From: Betaproteobacteria bacterium
GTDB lineage: Bacteria > Pseudomonadota > Gammaproteobacteria > Burkholderiales > Rhodocyclaceae
NCBI GenBank assembly: GCA_028868235.1
Contig: JAGWUW010000059.1
Location: 1 to 10,055 of the forward strand
Length of the DNA stretch: 10,055 nt
Reading direction: 5' to 3'
The notes under the pieces were generated by a model. That model was not told the DNA's origin and ran no database searches. It was given only the letters and a program-made list of their open reading frames with translations. Below are positions 1 to 7,467 of this stretch, in pieces. Positions within the stretch are counted from its first letter, which is position 1. The number at the start of each line of letters is the position of its first letter. Both the position numbers and the translations under genes were made by a program.

Positions 1-3000
1 GGTAGTCTGACCTGCAACGACATTGCCTTCCCGGTCGTAGGACAGTTTGTCGGTGCTCTCGGCGGTCATCAGGCCGCGGCGATCGAACGTATAGCGGGTG
101 ACGCCGCCCAACTTGTTGGTCACCGAAACACGATTGCCCTCCGCATCGTAGGCATAGTTTTCAGCAAAGCCTTCTGCATCGGTCGTCGACAGCACCCGGC
201 CCAGCCGGTCATAGGTGAAGGCGGTGATCGCATCGCGGCTGTCAGCAACGAGGGCGGGCACAGCCGCCGGGTTGACGCTATCGGAATAGGCAGTCGCGTA
301 CCGACGCACTGCGGCTGCCTGGCCGAGCGCCGTGAAGGTCGTCGCCGTCGCATAGCCTGCGGCGTCAAGCACCAGCCAGGCGCGACCGAGGCGGTCATAC
401 CAGGCGTAGCTGGTATTGCCGAGCGGGTCTGTGGTCTTCACCCGCTCACCGAAAGCATTGTATTCGTACCAGGTGTCCGCCCAGCCGCCCTCGTCCCGCG
501 CCTTTGATTCGCGCGTGCGGTTACCCAGAGCATCGTAGACATAATTGGTCACGCGATTGCGGGTATCGACATAGGTCATCAGGTTGCCCACGCCATCGTA
601 GACGAATCCCTGGTTCGTCTGATCCGGAGTCCCAACGGCAGAATACGCACCAAGCACTCTGCCCGCCGCGTCATACAGTATCCTGCTGATTGCCTCGTCG
701 GCTGAACCCGCCGCCTCCACTGTCTGCCAGACTTGTCCGAAGGCATTGTAATCGAAATGGGTGCGGACGCTTTGGTTGTCCCAACCGGTCGAGAGATCGC
801 CGTCCCAGGTGTCGGTCAATTGACCCGCAGCATCATAGACATTGGTGGTGCGCACCGTCCCGGCGGCGTTCGCCCCGACGAGCAGCGCCGCCATGGTTGC
901 CGGCGTTGCCCCGTCATAGACTGCGTATTGCCCGGCATAGCGAATCTGGCCGATTACCCGGTCGTCAAGATCGTACTGATATTCGGTGACATAGCCTTCG
1001 CCGTCGACACTGTAGGCAAGCCTTCCCAGCGCGTCATAGATCATTCGGGTGTGGACGTTGCCCGGCAATTGCACCGGCGCGCTCCCTGCCCAGTTCCACA
1101 TGGTCTGCGCATCGGGATCAGCGGAGGCTGTGTAAGGCGCGGCAAAGCGCGAGGTGCGGAAAACAAGCCCAGTCTTGGCTTCATAGGCGTAGGCGGTGAC
1201 GCCGCCCAAGGCATCAATGTCGAAAACCTTGTGTCCTGCACCGTCAAAGATCGCACGCGACACGCGCTTTGCCGGGTCAGCCGCCAGCCCGAGCGAGGCT
1301 ATGCTTGCCTTGACGTAGGCAAGCGAAATCTCCGGCGCGCTTGGGATCGACCCCGCATATTCAACCGTGCGTACGACCCGACCTGCCGCGTCGTAGACGT
1401 ACTCGGTCGGGCGCAAGTTACCGTCAAGCCGGAAGCGGACCTGACCTTCGCCGTCGTAGACCAGATATTCGGTGCGATCGTTCACCGAGGAGACGATGCT
1501 GCCCATGACCTGGGTGTAGTTGCCCCCGGCGCGCATAGCCGGCGGCACGGGGTTGATGAAACGCCGTGTACGGGTCAGCCGCCCGGCCTTGTCGTAGGTG
1601 TATTGGGTAAACCCGCCCGCTCCGTCGAGCGTGCCGATCAGCAGGCGGTCGCGCGAGTAAAAGTTGCGCGTCACCCTGTCTGCGGCCGAGACAGCCGGGG
1701 TGGCCGAAAAGGCGAAGTTCGAGGTGTGCGACGGCGCGAAAGTTGGCACCGTCGCCTGCGCCGGATCCGCATAACCGACTGATACGCTACTGACGCTGAA
1801 TGTCGCGTTGGTGTTGAGCGCAGATGCCGATCCCCATGACAGCAAGCGCATCAACTTCGCATTGGCTGGCATTCCTGCCAGAAAGCCCGATACCGTCACC
1901 CCGCTGCCAAGACCTGCGGAAGCCGACCCCACGAAGGTGGACGAAATAAAGTTGTAGTTGGCGTCAAAGAATTGCGCCCAGACATCGACCTTGGCCAAGG
2001 CGCCGGAACCGTAGATCCGCTCGCTGACCGCCAGCCGTCGACCTGGCTCGATCGCCACCATATTGGTGCTATCGGAATAGAGCGCCACATTGACGTTGGC
2101 GGCAGTTGCCTGAAAGGTGGTAGAGATGGCCTTTGCGCCCTGTCCGTCGGTTACCACCGTCGGGTTGGTCTGGAAGACAACACTGGCGGGCGGCCCCCAC
2201 TGGTTCCAGAAATTAGCCCCGGATTCGAAATTGGCTTCCTGCCAGAGGTTCGTTTCGGTCGGCATGACCGTTACGACCGGATCGCTTACGGTCAGCGTTA
2301 CGTTGGTGTTGAGCGCGCTGGCCCTGGTCCATGCATGTAGTCGCATCCACTTGGCGTTTGCCGGAACCGAGGGCACGAAACCGCTGACCTTCTGGCTCTG
2401 AACCGAACCATTAGCGATGCCGATGTATTTCGAGACAATGGATTGATCGTTGGCATCGAAGAATTCGGCCCAGACGTCGACCTGCTGCACCGCGCCAGAG
2501 GTGGTGATGGTCTCGCTGACAGCGAGGCGCTCGCCCGGCGTGACCAAGTAGAAGGTCTTGCTGTCCGAATAGAGCGTCGCCACCGCACCAGCGGCATTTG
2601 CCTGGAAGGTTGCGGTGATTGCCTTATGCCCGTTGGCATCAGTCACGATGCTGGCGTTGGTCTGGAAGCTGATGCCCGGCGAACCCCACTGGTTCCAGTT
2701 CTGCAGGCCGTTGTCGAAGGCGGCGTTCTGCCAGATATTCGGGACCATGCCGGAACCCGCCACGGTGACTTTCGGCTCCACCAGGACGAAGGCACCGGTT
2801 CCGGCTCCAGATGTCCACATGTAGAGTTCCAACAGGCCTTTCACCGCCCCGGTCGGCACGGTCACCGTGCCGCCCATCGGAGTGTTGTAGGCTTGCCCGC
2901 CCGACCGGCTGCTGATGACCGAAGAGGACAGGAATGCCCCGTTCGCATCAACCCAGTGCATCGCAAGCGTCAGCGTGCCCGCCGCCGAGCCATAGGCTTC

Positions 3001-6000
3001 CACGCCGGTCTGGATCGAGAGGAACTGGCCGCTCTCAACCTTGAAAGCGTCAGTCTGACGAAGCGATGCGACATTACCCGCCGCCGCCGCGTTAACTTCC
3101 GCCTTCAGGAAATGCTGGTCCTGCCAGACCCAGACATAGGGTGAGCCGGATTGCACGATCCCGTTGGGATTCCAGCTTGTCCAACCGCCTGGTCCGTCCA
3201 GACCGCCGTTGAGGAGCAGATTGGTCCCCGGCGTCTGCGCCATCATCTGCGCGACGACATAGGGTGCCAGAACGTTGGCCGATTCCACCGTGCGGACAAG
3301 CTGTCCGGCACGGTCGTATTCGAAAGTGGTAACCTTGCCGGACTGGCCTTCCCATGCGCCGCGCACGGTCTCGATGGTCTGCGCCACCCGGTCGGCGGCA
3401 TCGTAGACGTTCCATTCCCAGCGATCATAATTGCTCGGCTGGGGACGCGCGCCGGTGATCGTCGCGCGGGTTGGCTGGCCGTTGGCATCGTAGAGAGACC
3501 CGGTCGCGAAACCGCTCATTGCATTGGCATAGCGGATGGTGGCGACCAGCCGGTTTTCCGCGTCGTAGCGAAACTCGGTAAGCTGACCCTTGCGGTCCAT
3601 ATACCCGGACTTGCGCCCGGCATCATCGTAGAATGTAAAGTCGCGCTGGGCTAGCGCATCGACTGAAACGCGCAGGCGACCAAGCTTGTCGTACTTGTAG
3701 TTTTCGGTCGCGGTCGCAACCCCGGGGGCGGCCTCCGCATAGCTCAGGATTTCGCCGCGGGCGGAATAGACCGACGTGCGAGTCTGTCCATTGGCCAGTG
3801 TGACAAGCGTTGTGCGCGCGCCATCGTTGTATGCGGTGGTGGTGGTCTGGCCGAGCAGGTCGGTGGCCGCGATTACCCGACCAAGGCCGTCGTAGGCGAA
3901 GACCTCGTAACCGTCCGTGCCGCTTTGCCACTTGGCCAACAGGTTGCCGAACTGGTCGTAGGTATAGGCAGTGCGATTGTATCCCGCGTTTTGAGCCTGG
4001 CCAACCCGCGTCGCCGACTGCGCAAGTCCGGGAACGAACCCTGCCGGCATGATCTGGTCCGGCGTCGCTTGCGCGATCATCGGTTCGGTCATGTTAAAGG
4101 AAACGTTGGTGTTGGGGGTCGCCGCGTTGGCATAGAGCACCAGCCGCACCCGTTTGGCCCCCGCCGGTACGTCGACGAAACCCGAAATCAACGAATTGAA
4201 CGGCTGCGTACCGCCCAGACTGCCGACGTGGATTTCCGTAACCCAGTTGTCGTTCTGATCGAAAAATTGGACGCGCAATTGCAAATTGGCAATTCCCGCC
4301 GATCCGCTGACACCTGCGCGAACGGCCAGCCGTTCCCCGGGCGTGGCCGCATAGTTCTCGCCGGATACAAAGGCTACATAATCGTTCGGTGAAGCGCCCC
4401 GAAACATCTGGCTGATATAGGCCTTTTGGCTGGACGGTTCGGTTGCGGTGACGGGCGCGCCCTGAAGCATGTTGGCCGTACTTTGCCACGCCCACCAACC
4501 GCCGGTGCCGCTCTCGAACTTCGAAAACTGGACACGGTTCACATTGAGGTCGGAGTAGTCGGTGACCAAGGCGACGTTGCCGCGAAAGTCGTAGGCGGTG
4601 TCGGTCCGCTGGATGGCTGTGGTCGAACCAAGCGTGCTGACCCAGTTCGCCACCGCCGCTTCGCTCAGATTGTCCCACGAGGCCAGGGTCCAGGCAACCG
4701 GGTAGAAATCGCGCGTGTACTGGATCGTTGCCACGCGCTGGCCGACCGCGTCATAGCGATATTCGGTGACACGGCCTTCCTGCGTCACCTCGAAACGCAG
4801 GTGCGCCTCGCCATCGTAGACGTAGCGAGTGGTCTGGTTGACGTAGCGGGCGATAAATTCGGCGGTAGTCGCCCAGGAAGCAGGCTGCCGTCCTTCGCGC
4901 CACCCGTTTTGCAGGTAGTGCTGCAAGGGATCGATCCCGGCATTGGCGATATCCGTATAGGTGTTCAGATACCAGTTGGTGTCGAACATCGCATTTGGAT
5001 TGCGACGCTCGTGCCAGCCGTGGACCGCGTAATGCTGAGCCGGATCGTTGTATTCCGGAGTGTCGCCAATGTCTGTGTAGACCGCCTGGTAAAAGGCGGA
5101 GTCGACCCCGTCGAACGGCAGCCGATCAAGCCCGGAGACGTTGACGACCAAAACCTTCTTAAGCAGCCGGTTACGGGCATCGCATTCGTAGCGGGTGTGA
5201 TTTCCTGCGGGATCGACGCCTTCGGTCAGATTGCCGTGGGCATCATAGGTGTACGAAGTCAACCGCCCCAGCGCATCGGTGTGGCCAACGACATCGCCGT
5301 TACCATTGTAGGCGAATTGCTCAACCTGCGACAAAGCCCCTGAACCGTCAGGCGGCGCCGCAATCGAAGTGAGGTTACCAGCGGCGTCATAGGCAATCAC
5401 CGTCACCTTTCCCAGCGGATCCGTTACCGTTGTGCGCTGGTTGCCGGTATCATAAGCATAGGTCGTCGTGGCAGTTGTGCCGTCGGCAACGGTCTCGACC
5501 ACTGACGCAATGCGGAAATCGCTGCCGACTTGAACATAGGTGAAGCTGACGAAATTGCCCGATCCGGTCTCGCTGATCGAAGCTACACGTTTCGAATCAC
5601 CGTCATAGGTATAGGTAATACCAACAGTGTTACCGTCGCTGACGACGCCATCTTCCGGCGTCCGGTCTATGGTCACGCCAACAAGTCGGTTCGCCCCGTC
5701 GTAGGCATAACGTGTCCGCAAGGCCAGCAGTCCGCCTGCCGAACTGCGCGTCTCCAGCCGCGTCAGATTGCCGCCCGACCAGACCAACTCTGTATATTCG
5801 CCGCTCGCCGCGGTCACCCGGCTCATCCGGCCGCTTGCGTCATAGCTGTAGCTCACCTGCACCCCGTCAGGGTCGCGGGTTGCAATCAAACGACCCGAAG
5901 CATCGAACCGGTCAATCAGCAGGCTTTCGCCATCGGTGAGGTCCCAGACATTGCCTGACGCCAGCAAGGTATCGTATGCACCGCCACCCTCGCGATTGAC

Positions 6001-6414
6001 ATACGCACCCGTGCCGCCATCGTTTCGCTGGAAACCCGGTTCGAATCCGAACATCGCAGTCGATCCGTCCCAATCGGTCAAACGTACGACGCTGCCAGCA
6101 GCGTTCACTCCGCCACTGACCATGTCAATCCGCCGCTGCACGCTTTCGCGCCAGTTATCGCCGTTGTCGTCGGAAAATTGGCCGAGGCTGTTGTAAGTGC
6201 GGAACAGCCGTGCATCAGGACCAACGCTGGCAAGCACTTCATCCTGGTTTCGGATTACCAGGTTGCCAGTTACGGCATTGACCGACACCATACTGCCAAG
6301 CCGTCCGGTAGCCGCCGAACCCAACTGTCCGTGCCCCGCCAGCACCGAAGCCGACGAACGCTCAAGCCTGAGCGCATTGCTCCCAATGATTGATGTCATT
6401 CCGCCCAGCCTCAT
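1..6414 (-). CDS. Giant RHS/YD-repeat protein with four lectin-like inserts (3' end outside window)
   Basis: I translated the minus strand from ATG 6414 to the left edge: 2,138 codons with no stop, so the C-terminus is missing. Residues ~1-150 form an RHS-type N-terminal region (VNAVTGNLVIRNQDE, then LFRTYNSLGQF and DDNGDNW). About 40 YD repeats follow from ~165, e.g. YSYDASGR, YTYDAHGN, YKYDKLGR, YVYDAAGR, YVYDALGN. They are interrupted by a twin HY..GW.EGR.P insert (441-511) and by lectin-like modules at ~628-776, 1065-1219, 1225-1383 and 1388-1551. YD repeats in known RHS/Tc proteins build a hollow beta-shell that encloses a C-terminal toxin; whether this protein carries one cannot be seen. 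No signal peptide is evident. Codons are strongly G/C-ending. The start is ATG 6414 or in-frame ATG 6399; both have only weak Shine-Dalgarno matches. The frame stays open upstream to a TAG at 6579-6577. The YD identity is certain; toxin versus adhesin role is inference. Confidence -1.
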   Translation of the reverse strand, partial: MRLGGMTSIIGSNALRLERSSASVLAGHGQLGSAATGRLGSMVSVNAVTGNLVIRNQDEVLASVGPDARLFRTYNSLGQFSDDNGDNWRESVQRRIDMVSGGVNAAGSVVRLTDWDGSTAMFGFEPGFQRNDGGTGAYVNREGGGAYDTLLASGNVWDLTDGESLLIDRFDASGRLIATRDPDGVQVSYSYDASGRMSRVTAASGEYTELVWSGGNLTRLETRSSAGGLLALRTRYAYDGANRLVGVTIDRTPEDGVVSDGNTVGITYTYDGDSKRVASISETGSGNFVSFTYVQVGSDFRIASVVETVADGTTATTTYAYDTGNQRTTVTDPLGKVTVIAYDAAGNLTSIAAPPDGSGALSQVEQFAYNGNGDVVGHTDALGRLTSYTYDAHGNLTEGVDPAGNHTRYECDARNRLLKKVLVVNVSGLDRLPFDGVDSAFYQAVYTDIGDTPEYNDPAQHYAVHGWHERRNPNAMFDTNWYLNTYTDIANAGIDPLQHYLQNGWREGRQPASWATTAEFIARYVNQTTRYVYDGEAHLRFEVTQEGRVTEYRYDAVGQRVATIQYTRDFYPVAWTLASWDNLSEAAVANWVSTLGSTTAIQRTDTAYDFRGNVALVTDYSDLNVNRVQFSKFESGTGGWWAWQSTANMLQGAPVTATEPSSQKAYISQMFRGASPNDYVAFVSGENYAATPGERLAVRAGVSGSAGIANLQLRVQFFDQNDNWVTEIHVGSLGGTQPFNSLISGFVDVPAGAKRVRLVLYANAATPNTNVSFNMTEPMIAQATPDQIMPAGFVPGLAQSATRVGQAQNAGYNRTAYTYDQFGNLLAKWQSGTDGYEVFAYDGLGRVIAATDLLGQTTTTAYNDGARTTLVTLANGQTRTSVYSARGEILSYAEAAPGVATATENYKYDKLGRLRVSVDALAQRDFTFYDDAGRKSGYMDRKGQLTEFRYDAENRLVATIRYANAMSGFATGSLYDANGQPTRATITGARPQPSNYDRWEWNVYDAADRVAQTIETVRGAWEGQSGKVTTFEYDRAGQLVRTVESANVLAPYVVAQMMAQTPGTNLLLNGGLDGPGGWTSWNPNGIVQSGSPYVWVWQDQHFLKAEVNAAAAGNVASLRQTDAFKVESGQFLSIQTGVEAYGSAAGTLTLAMHWVDANGAFLSSSVISSRSGGQAYNTPMGGTVTVPTGAVKGLLELYMWTSGAGTGAFVLVEPKVTVAGSGMVPNIWQNAAFDNGLQNWNQWGSPGISFQTNASIVTDANGHKAITATFQANAAGAVATLYSDSKTFYLVTPGERLAVSETITTSGAVQQVDVWAEFFDANDQSIVSKYIGIANGSVQSQKVSGFVPSVPANAKWMRLHAWTRASALNTNVTLTVSDPVVTVMPTETNLWQEANFESGANFWNQWGPPASVVFQTNPTVVTDGQGAKAISTTFQATAANVNVALYSDSTNMVAIEPGRRLAVSERIYGSGALAKVDVWAQFFDANYNFISSTFVGSASAGLGSGVTVSGFLAGMPANAKLMRLLSWGSASALNTNATFSVSSVSVGYADPAQATVPTFAPSHTSNFAFSATPAVSAADRVTRNFYSRDRLLIGTLDGAGGFTQYTYDKAGRLTRTRRFINPVPPAMRAGGNYTQVMGSIVSSVNDRTEYLVYDGEGQVRFRLDGNLRPTEYVYDAAGRVVRTVEYAGSIPSAPEISLAYVKASIASLGLAADPAKRVSRAIFDGAGHKVFDIDALGGVTAYAYEAKTGLVFRTSRFAAPYTASADPDAQTMWNWAGSAPVQLPGNVHTRMIYDALGRLAYSVDGEGYVTEYQYDLDDRVIGQIRYAGQYAVYDGATPATMAALLVGANAAGTVRTTNVYDAAGQLTDTWDGDLSTGWDNQSVRTHFDYNAFGQVWQTVEAAGSADEAISRILYDAAGRVLGAYSAVGTPDQTNQGFVYDGVGNLMTYVDTRNRVTNYVYDALGNRTRESKARDEGGWADTWYEYNAFGERVKTTDPLGNTSYAWYDRLGRAWLVLDAAGYATATTFTALGQAAAVRRYATAYSDSVNPAAVPALVADSRDAITAFTYDRLGRVLSTTDAEGFAENYAYDAEGNRVSVTNKLGGVTRYTFDRRGLMTAESTDKLSYDREGNVVAGQTT
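1764..2742 (-). repeat. Tandemly duplicated lectin-like modules 3 and 4 of the RHS protein
   Basis: Module 3 (residues ~1225-1383) and module 4 (~1388-1551) are clear copies of each other. Shared landmarks, in order: N-x-W-Q ... F-[DE]-[NS]-G, WNQWG, FQTN, VTD, KAI, TFQA, LYSDS, PG-x-RLAVSE, SGA, VDVWA-x-FFDAN, VSGF, PANAK, ASALNTN. The two DNA units run about 2266-2742 and 1764-2253. Similarity extends to the DNA level around the WNQWG, FQTN and FFDAN codons, which suggests intragenic duplication rather than convergence. After module 4 the YD repeats resume near residue 1570 and continue to the left edge. Confidence -1.
2758..3222 (-). other. Predicted lectin-like module 2 in the RHS protein
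   Basis: Residues ~1065-1219 begin NLLLNGGLDGPGGWTSW, the typical opening of a carbohydrate-binding-like jelly roll, and continue with VESGQFLSIQTGVEAYGSA, LTLAMHWVDANGAFLSSS and VPTGAVKGLLELYMWTSGAG. It keeps the same order of landmarks as the other modules but lacks the PGERLAV and FFDAN wording. It follows directly after a YD repeat (FEYDRAGQLVRTVE) and is joined to module 3 by only a few residues. Confidence -1.
4087..4533 (-). other. Predicted lectin-like module 1 in the RHS protein
   Basis: Residues ~628-776 leave the YD pattern and read as a beta-sandwich: VQFSKFESGTGGWWAW at the start, then TPGERLAVRAGVSGS, LQLRVQFFDQNDNW and VPAGAKRVRLVLYANAATPNTN. The signature (an F/N-x-x-F-E-S-G start, a tryptophan-rich first strand, PGERLAV, FFD.N and a closing PA.AK..RL) resembles carbohydrate-binding modules of the CBM4/9 type. 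The family assignment is inference. It is the most divergent of the four modules together with module 2. Confidence -1.
4882..5094 (-). repeat. Twin HY..GW.EGR.P motif inside the RHS protein
   Basis: Residues 441-511 of the RHS protein hold two related ~35-residue units. The first runs FYQAVYTDIGD ... DPAQHYAVHGWHERRNP. The second, starting at residue 477, runs FDTNWYLNTYTDI ... GIDPLQHYLQNGWREGRQP. The pattern (F-D-x-x-W/Y-Y-L, D-I/V, D/N-P-x-x-H-Y, G-W-x-E-G-R-x-P) is a short repeat I know from large secreted and surface proteins and glycosyltransferase-associated proteins of alphaproteobacteria. I recognise it from memory only. It is not part of the YD shell, which resumes at YVYDGEAHLRFE. 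Confidence -1.
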
Positions 6415-6604
6415 TTCCACGTTTCCGGTCACATCGGCGGCGCGAATGTCACTGCATTGCCCAAACAAGGTCGGGAACCTGTTGGCCCGGTTTAGGTATT
6501 TTTCACGATATATCAGTGACTTGACGATAATTGACGTGTGGCGGTGGAGAAGCGCAGCCCGATCTGTTGGGGCATCCTAAGCTTGGGAATTCCTGTCATG
6601 ACTA
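6415..6604. other. Leader of the RHS gene between its start and the IS5-family element
   Basis: This 190-base stretch separates the RHS start from the insertion sequence and holds no independent gene I can recognise. On the minus strand it is open in the RHS frame from TAG 6579-6577 to ATG 6414 (54 codons) but has no in-frame ATG; in-frame GTG codons lie at 6432-6430 and 6420-6418. The 30 or so codons nearest the gene are GC-rich and coding-like, the farther ones are AT-richer. I see no convincing -35/-10 pair, only the direct repeat listed separately. Confidence -1.
6521..6536. promoter_or_regulatory. TTGACG direct repeat upstream of the RHS gene (possible regulator site)
   Basis: TTGACG occurs at 6521-6526 and again at 6531-6536, separated by ATAA. 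Read toward the RHS gene it is CGTCAA-N4-CGTCAA, 107-122 bases before ATG 6414. A 10-bp period puts both copies on one helix face, as for OmpR/PhoB-type response regulators. Which regulator, or whether any, cannot be told from the sequence. Confidence -1.
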
Positions 6605-6620
6605 GGCGGCGTGGACAAAT
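6605..6620 (+). repeat. Left terminal inverted repeat of the IS5-family element
   Basis: GGCGGCGTGGACAAAT matches the complement of the right end in 15 of 16 positions; the mismatch is at the second base. It is preceded by TA, the probable target duplication. Confidence -1.
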
Positions 6621-6672
6621 CGGCTGACGGTTAGCGCCCGGGTTGATTCAAGTCTGCTTTTTGGAGGCAGGC

Positions 6673-7454
6673 TTGAGCCGGGGTGATTTGAGTGAAGCGG
6701 AATGGCGTATTTTGAAGGGTTTGCTGCCGATTGAGGCAGAGAACCGGGGGCGCGGTCGTCGCCCCGAGCAGAACCGCTCGATCATCAATGGGATACTCTG
6801 GCGGCTGCGTTGCGGCACGCCATGGCGCGATGTCCCGCCCAAATACGGCAACTGGAACACGATCTATCGGCGTTTCCGTCGATGGAATGAAGCCGGGGTC
6901 TGGGAGGCGGTAGCGCTGACGCTGGCCGAAGCCATGGCGGACAGCGACCACTACAGCATCGACAGCACCACCGTCCGCGCCCATGTCTCGGCAGCGGGCG
7001 GAAAAGGGGGACTCATCGACGCGCTCTTGGCCGCTCGCGGGGCGGGTTCACCAGTAAGCTTCACTGCCTGGCTGATGCCCTCGGACGACCGATCACCCTC
7101 CATCTGACCGTCGGCGAAGCGGCGGATTGCAAAGCCTATGATGCGTTGATCGACCAACCCGAACGCGCGCCCGATGCCTTGCTGGCAGACAAAGGTTATG
7201 ATGCCGACGCCATCCGTGCGGATCTCGCCGAGCGGGACATCAAGACCGTCATCCCCGGACGATCAAACCAACGTATGACGATCCAGCACGACCGCGCCCT
7301 CTACAAACAGCGCAACCGGATCGAGCGCATGTTCGGACACCTGAAAATCAACCGAGCCATCGCAACCCGATACGACCAACTCGCCGAAACCTTCCTCGGC
7401 ATGGTTCACATCGCTTCTACCAGATACTGGCTCAAATTTGTCCACGCCGTCTAA
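6673..7454 (+). CDS. IS5-family DDE transposase read through a -1 frameshift
   Basis: Cuts and joins the ends of the surrounding element. The start is probably TTG 6673, because GGAGG at 6663-6667 sits five bases before it and the protein then begins MSRGDLSEAEWRILKGLLP, the usual opening of this group. The first frame carries the N-terminal domain (GILWRLRCGTPWRDVPPKYG) and the first catalytic Asp in SIDSTTVRAH (codon 6961-6963), and ends at 7107. The second frame is -1 relative to it; its family-like reading starts around KRGTHRRALGRSRGGFTSKLH (from ~7002) and carries the second Asp in ADKGYD (7188-7190) and the Glu in RIERMFGHLK (7323-7325). The A-run and G-run at 7002-7010 are the likely slip site. 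Programmed frameshifting is known in IS427-like elements; a disabling deletion is the alternative. The stop is TAA 7452-7454, of which TA comes from the target site. Confidence -1.
7002..7010 (+). promoter_or_regulatory. Probable -1 frameshift site in the IS5-family transposase
   Basis: AAAAGGGGG is read GGA-AAA-GGG-GGA in the first frame. Shifting by -1 here gives AAA-AGG-GGG-ACT, and from this point the second frame reads as good family sequence. It is not the classic A6G heptamer, so the exact slip position is uncertain. Confidence -1.
7436..7451 (-). repeat. Right terminal inverted repeat of the IS5-family element
   Basis: Read on the minus strand it is GACGGCGTGGACAAAT. It overlaps the last codons of the transposase, whose final sense codon GTC ends at the last base of the element, so the stop codon lies outside. 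Confidence -1.
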
Positions 7455-7467
7455 AATTATCGAATAA

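Larger units (their letters stand above)
6605..7451 (+). mobile_element. IS5-family (IS427-like) insertion sequence, apparently intact
   Basis: The ends are GGCGGCGTGGACAAAT at 6605-6620 and the complement of GACGGCGTGGACAAAT at 7436-7451: 16-bp inverted repeats with one mismatch. TA lies directly outside each end (6603-6604 and 7452-7453), fitting the short TA duplications known for the IS427 group. The 847-bp length is usual for that group. Inside is one two-frame DDE transposase with all three catalytic residues. Left of the element lies GC-rich RHS DNA, right of it AT-rich methyltransferase DNA. Confidence -1.

Noticed and set aside
504..6580. Many plus-strand open frames of 60-350 codons across the left two thirds
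   Set aside because: They lie opposite the RHS gene, whose minus-strand frame is continuous and full of YD repeats; high GC gives long antisense frames. Their translations show no domains.
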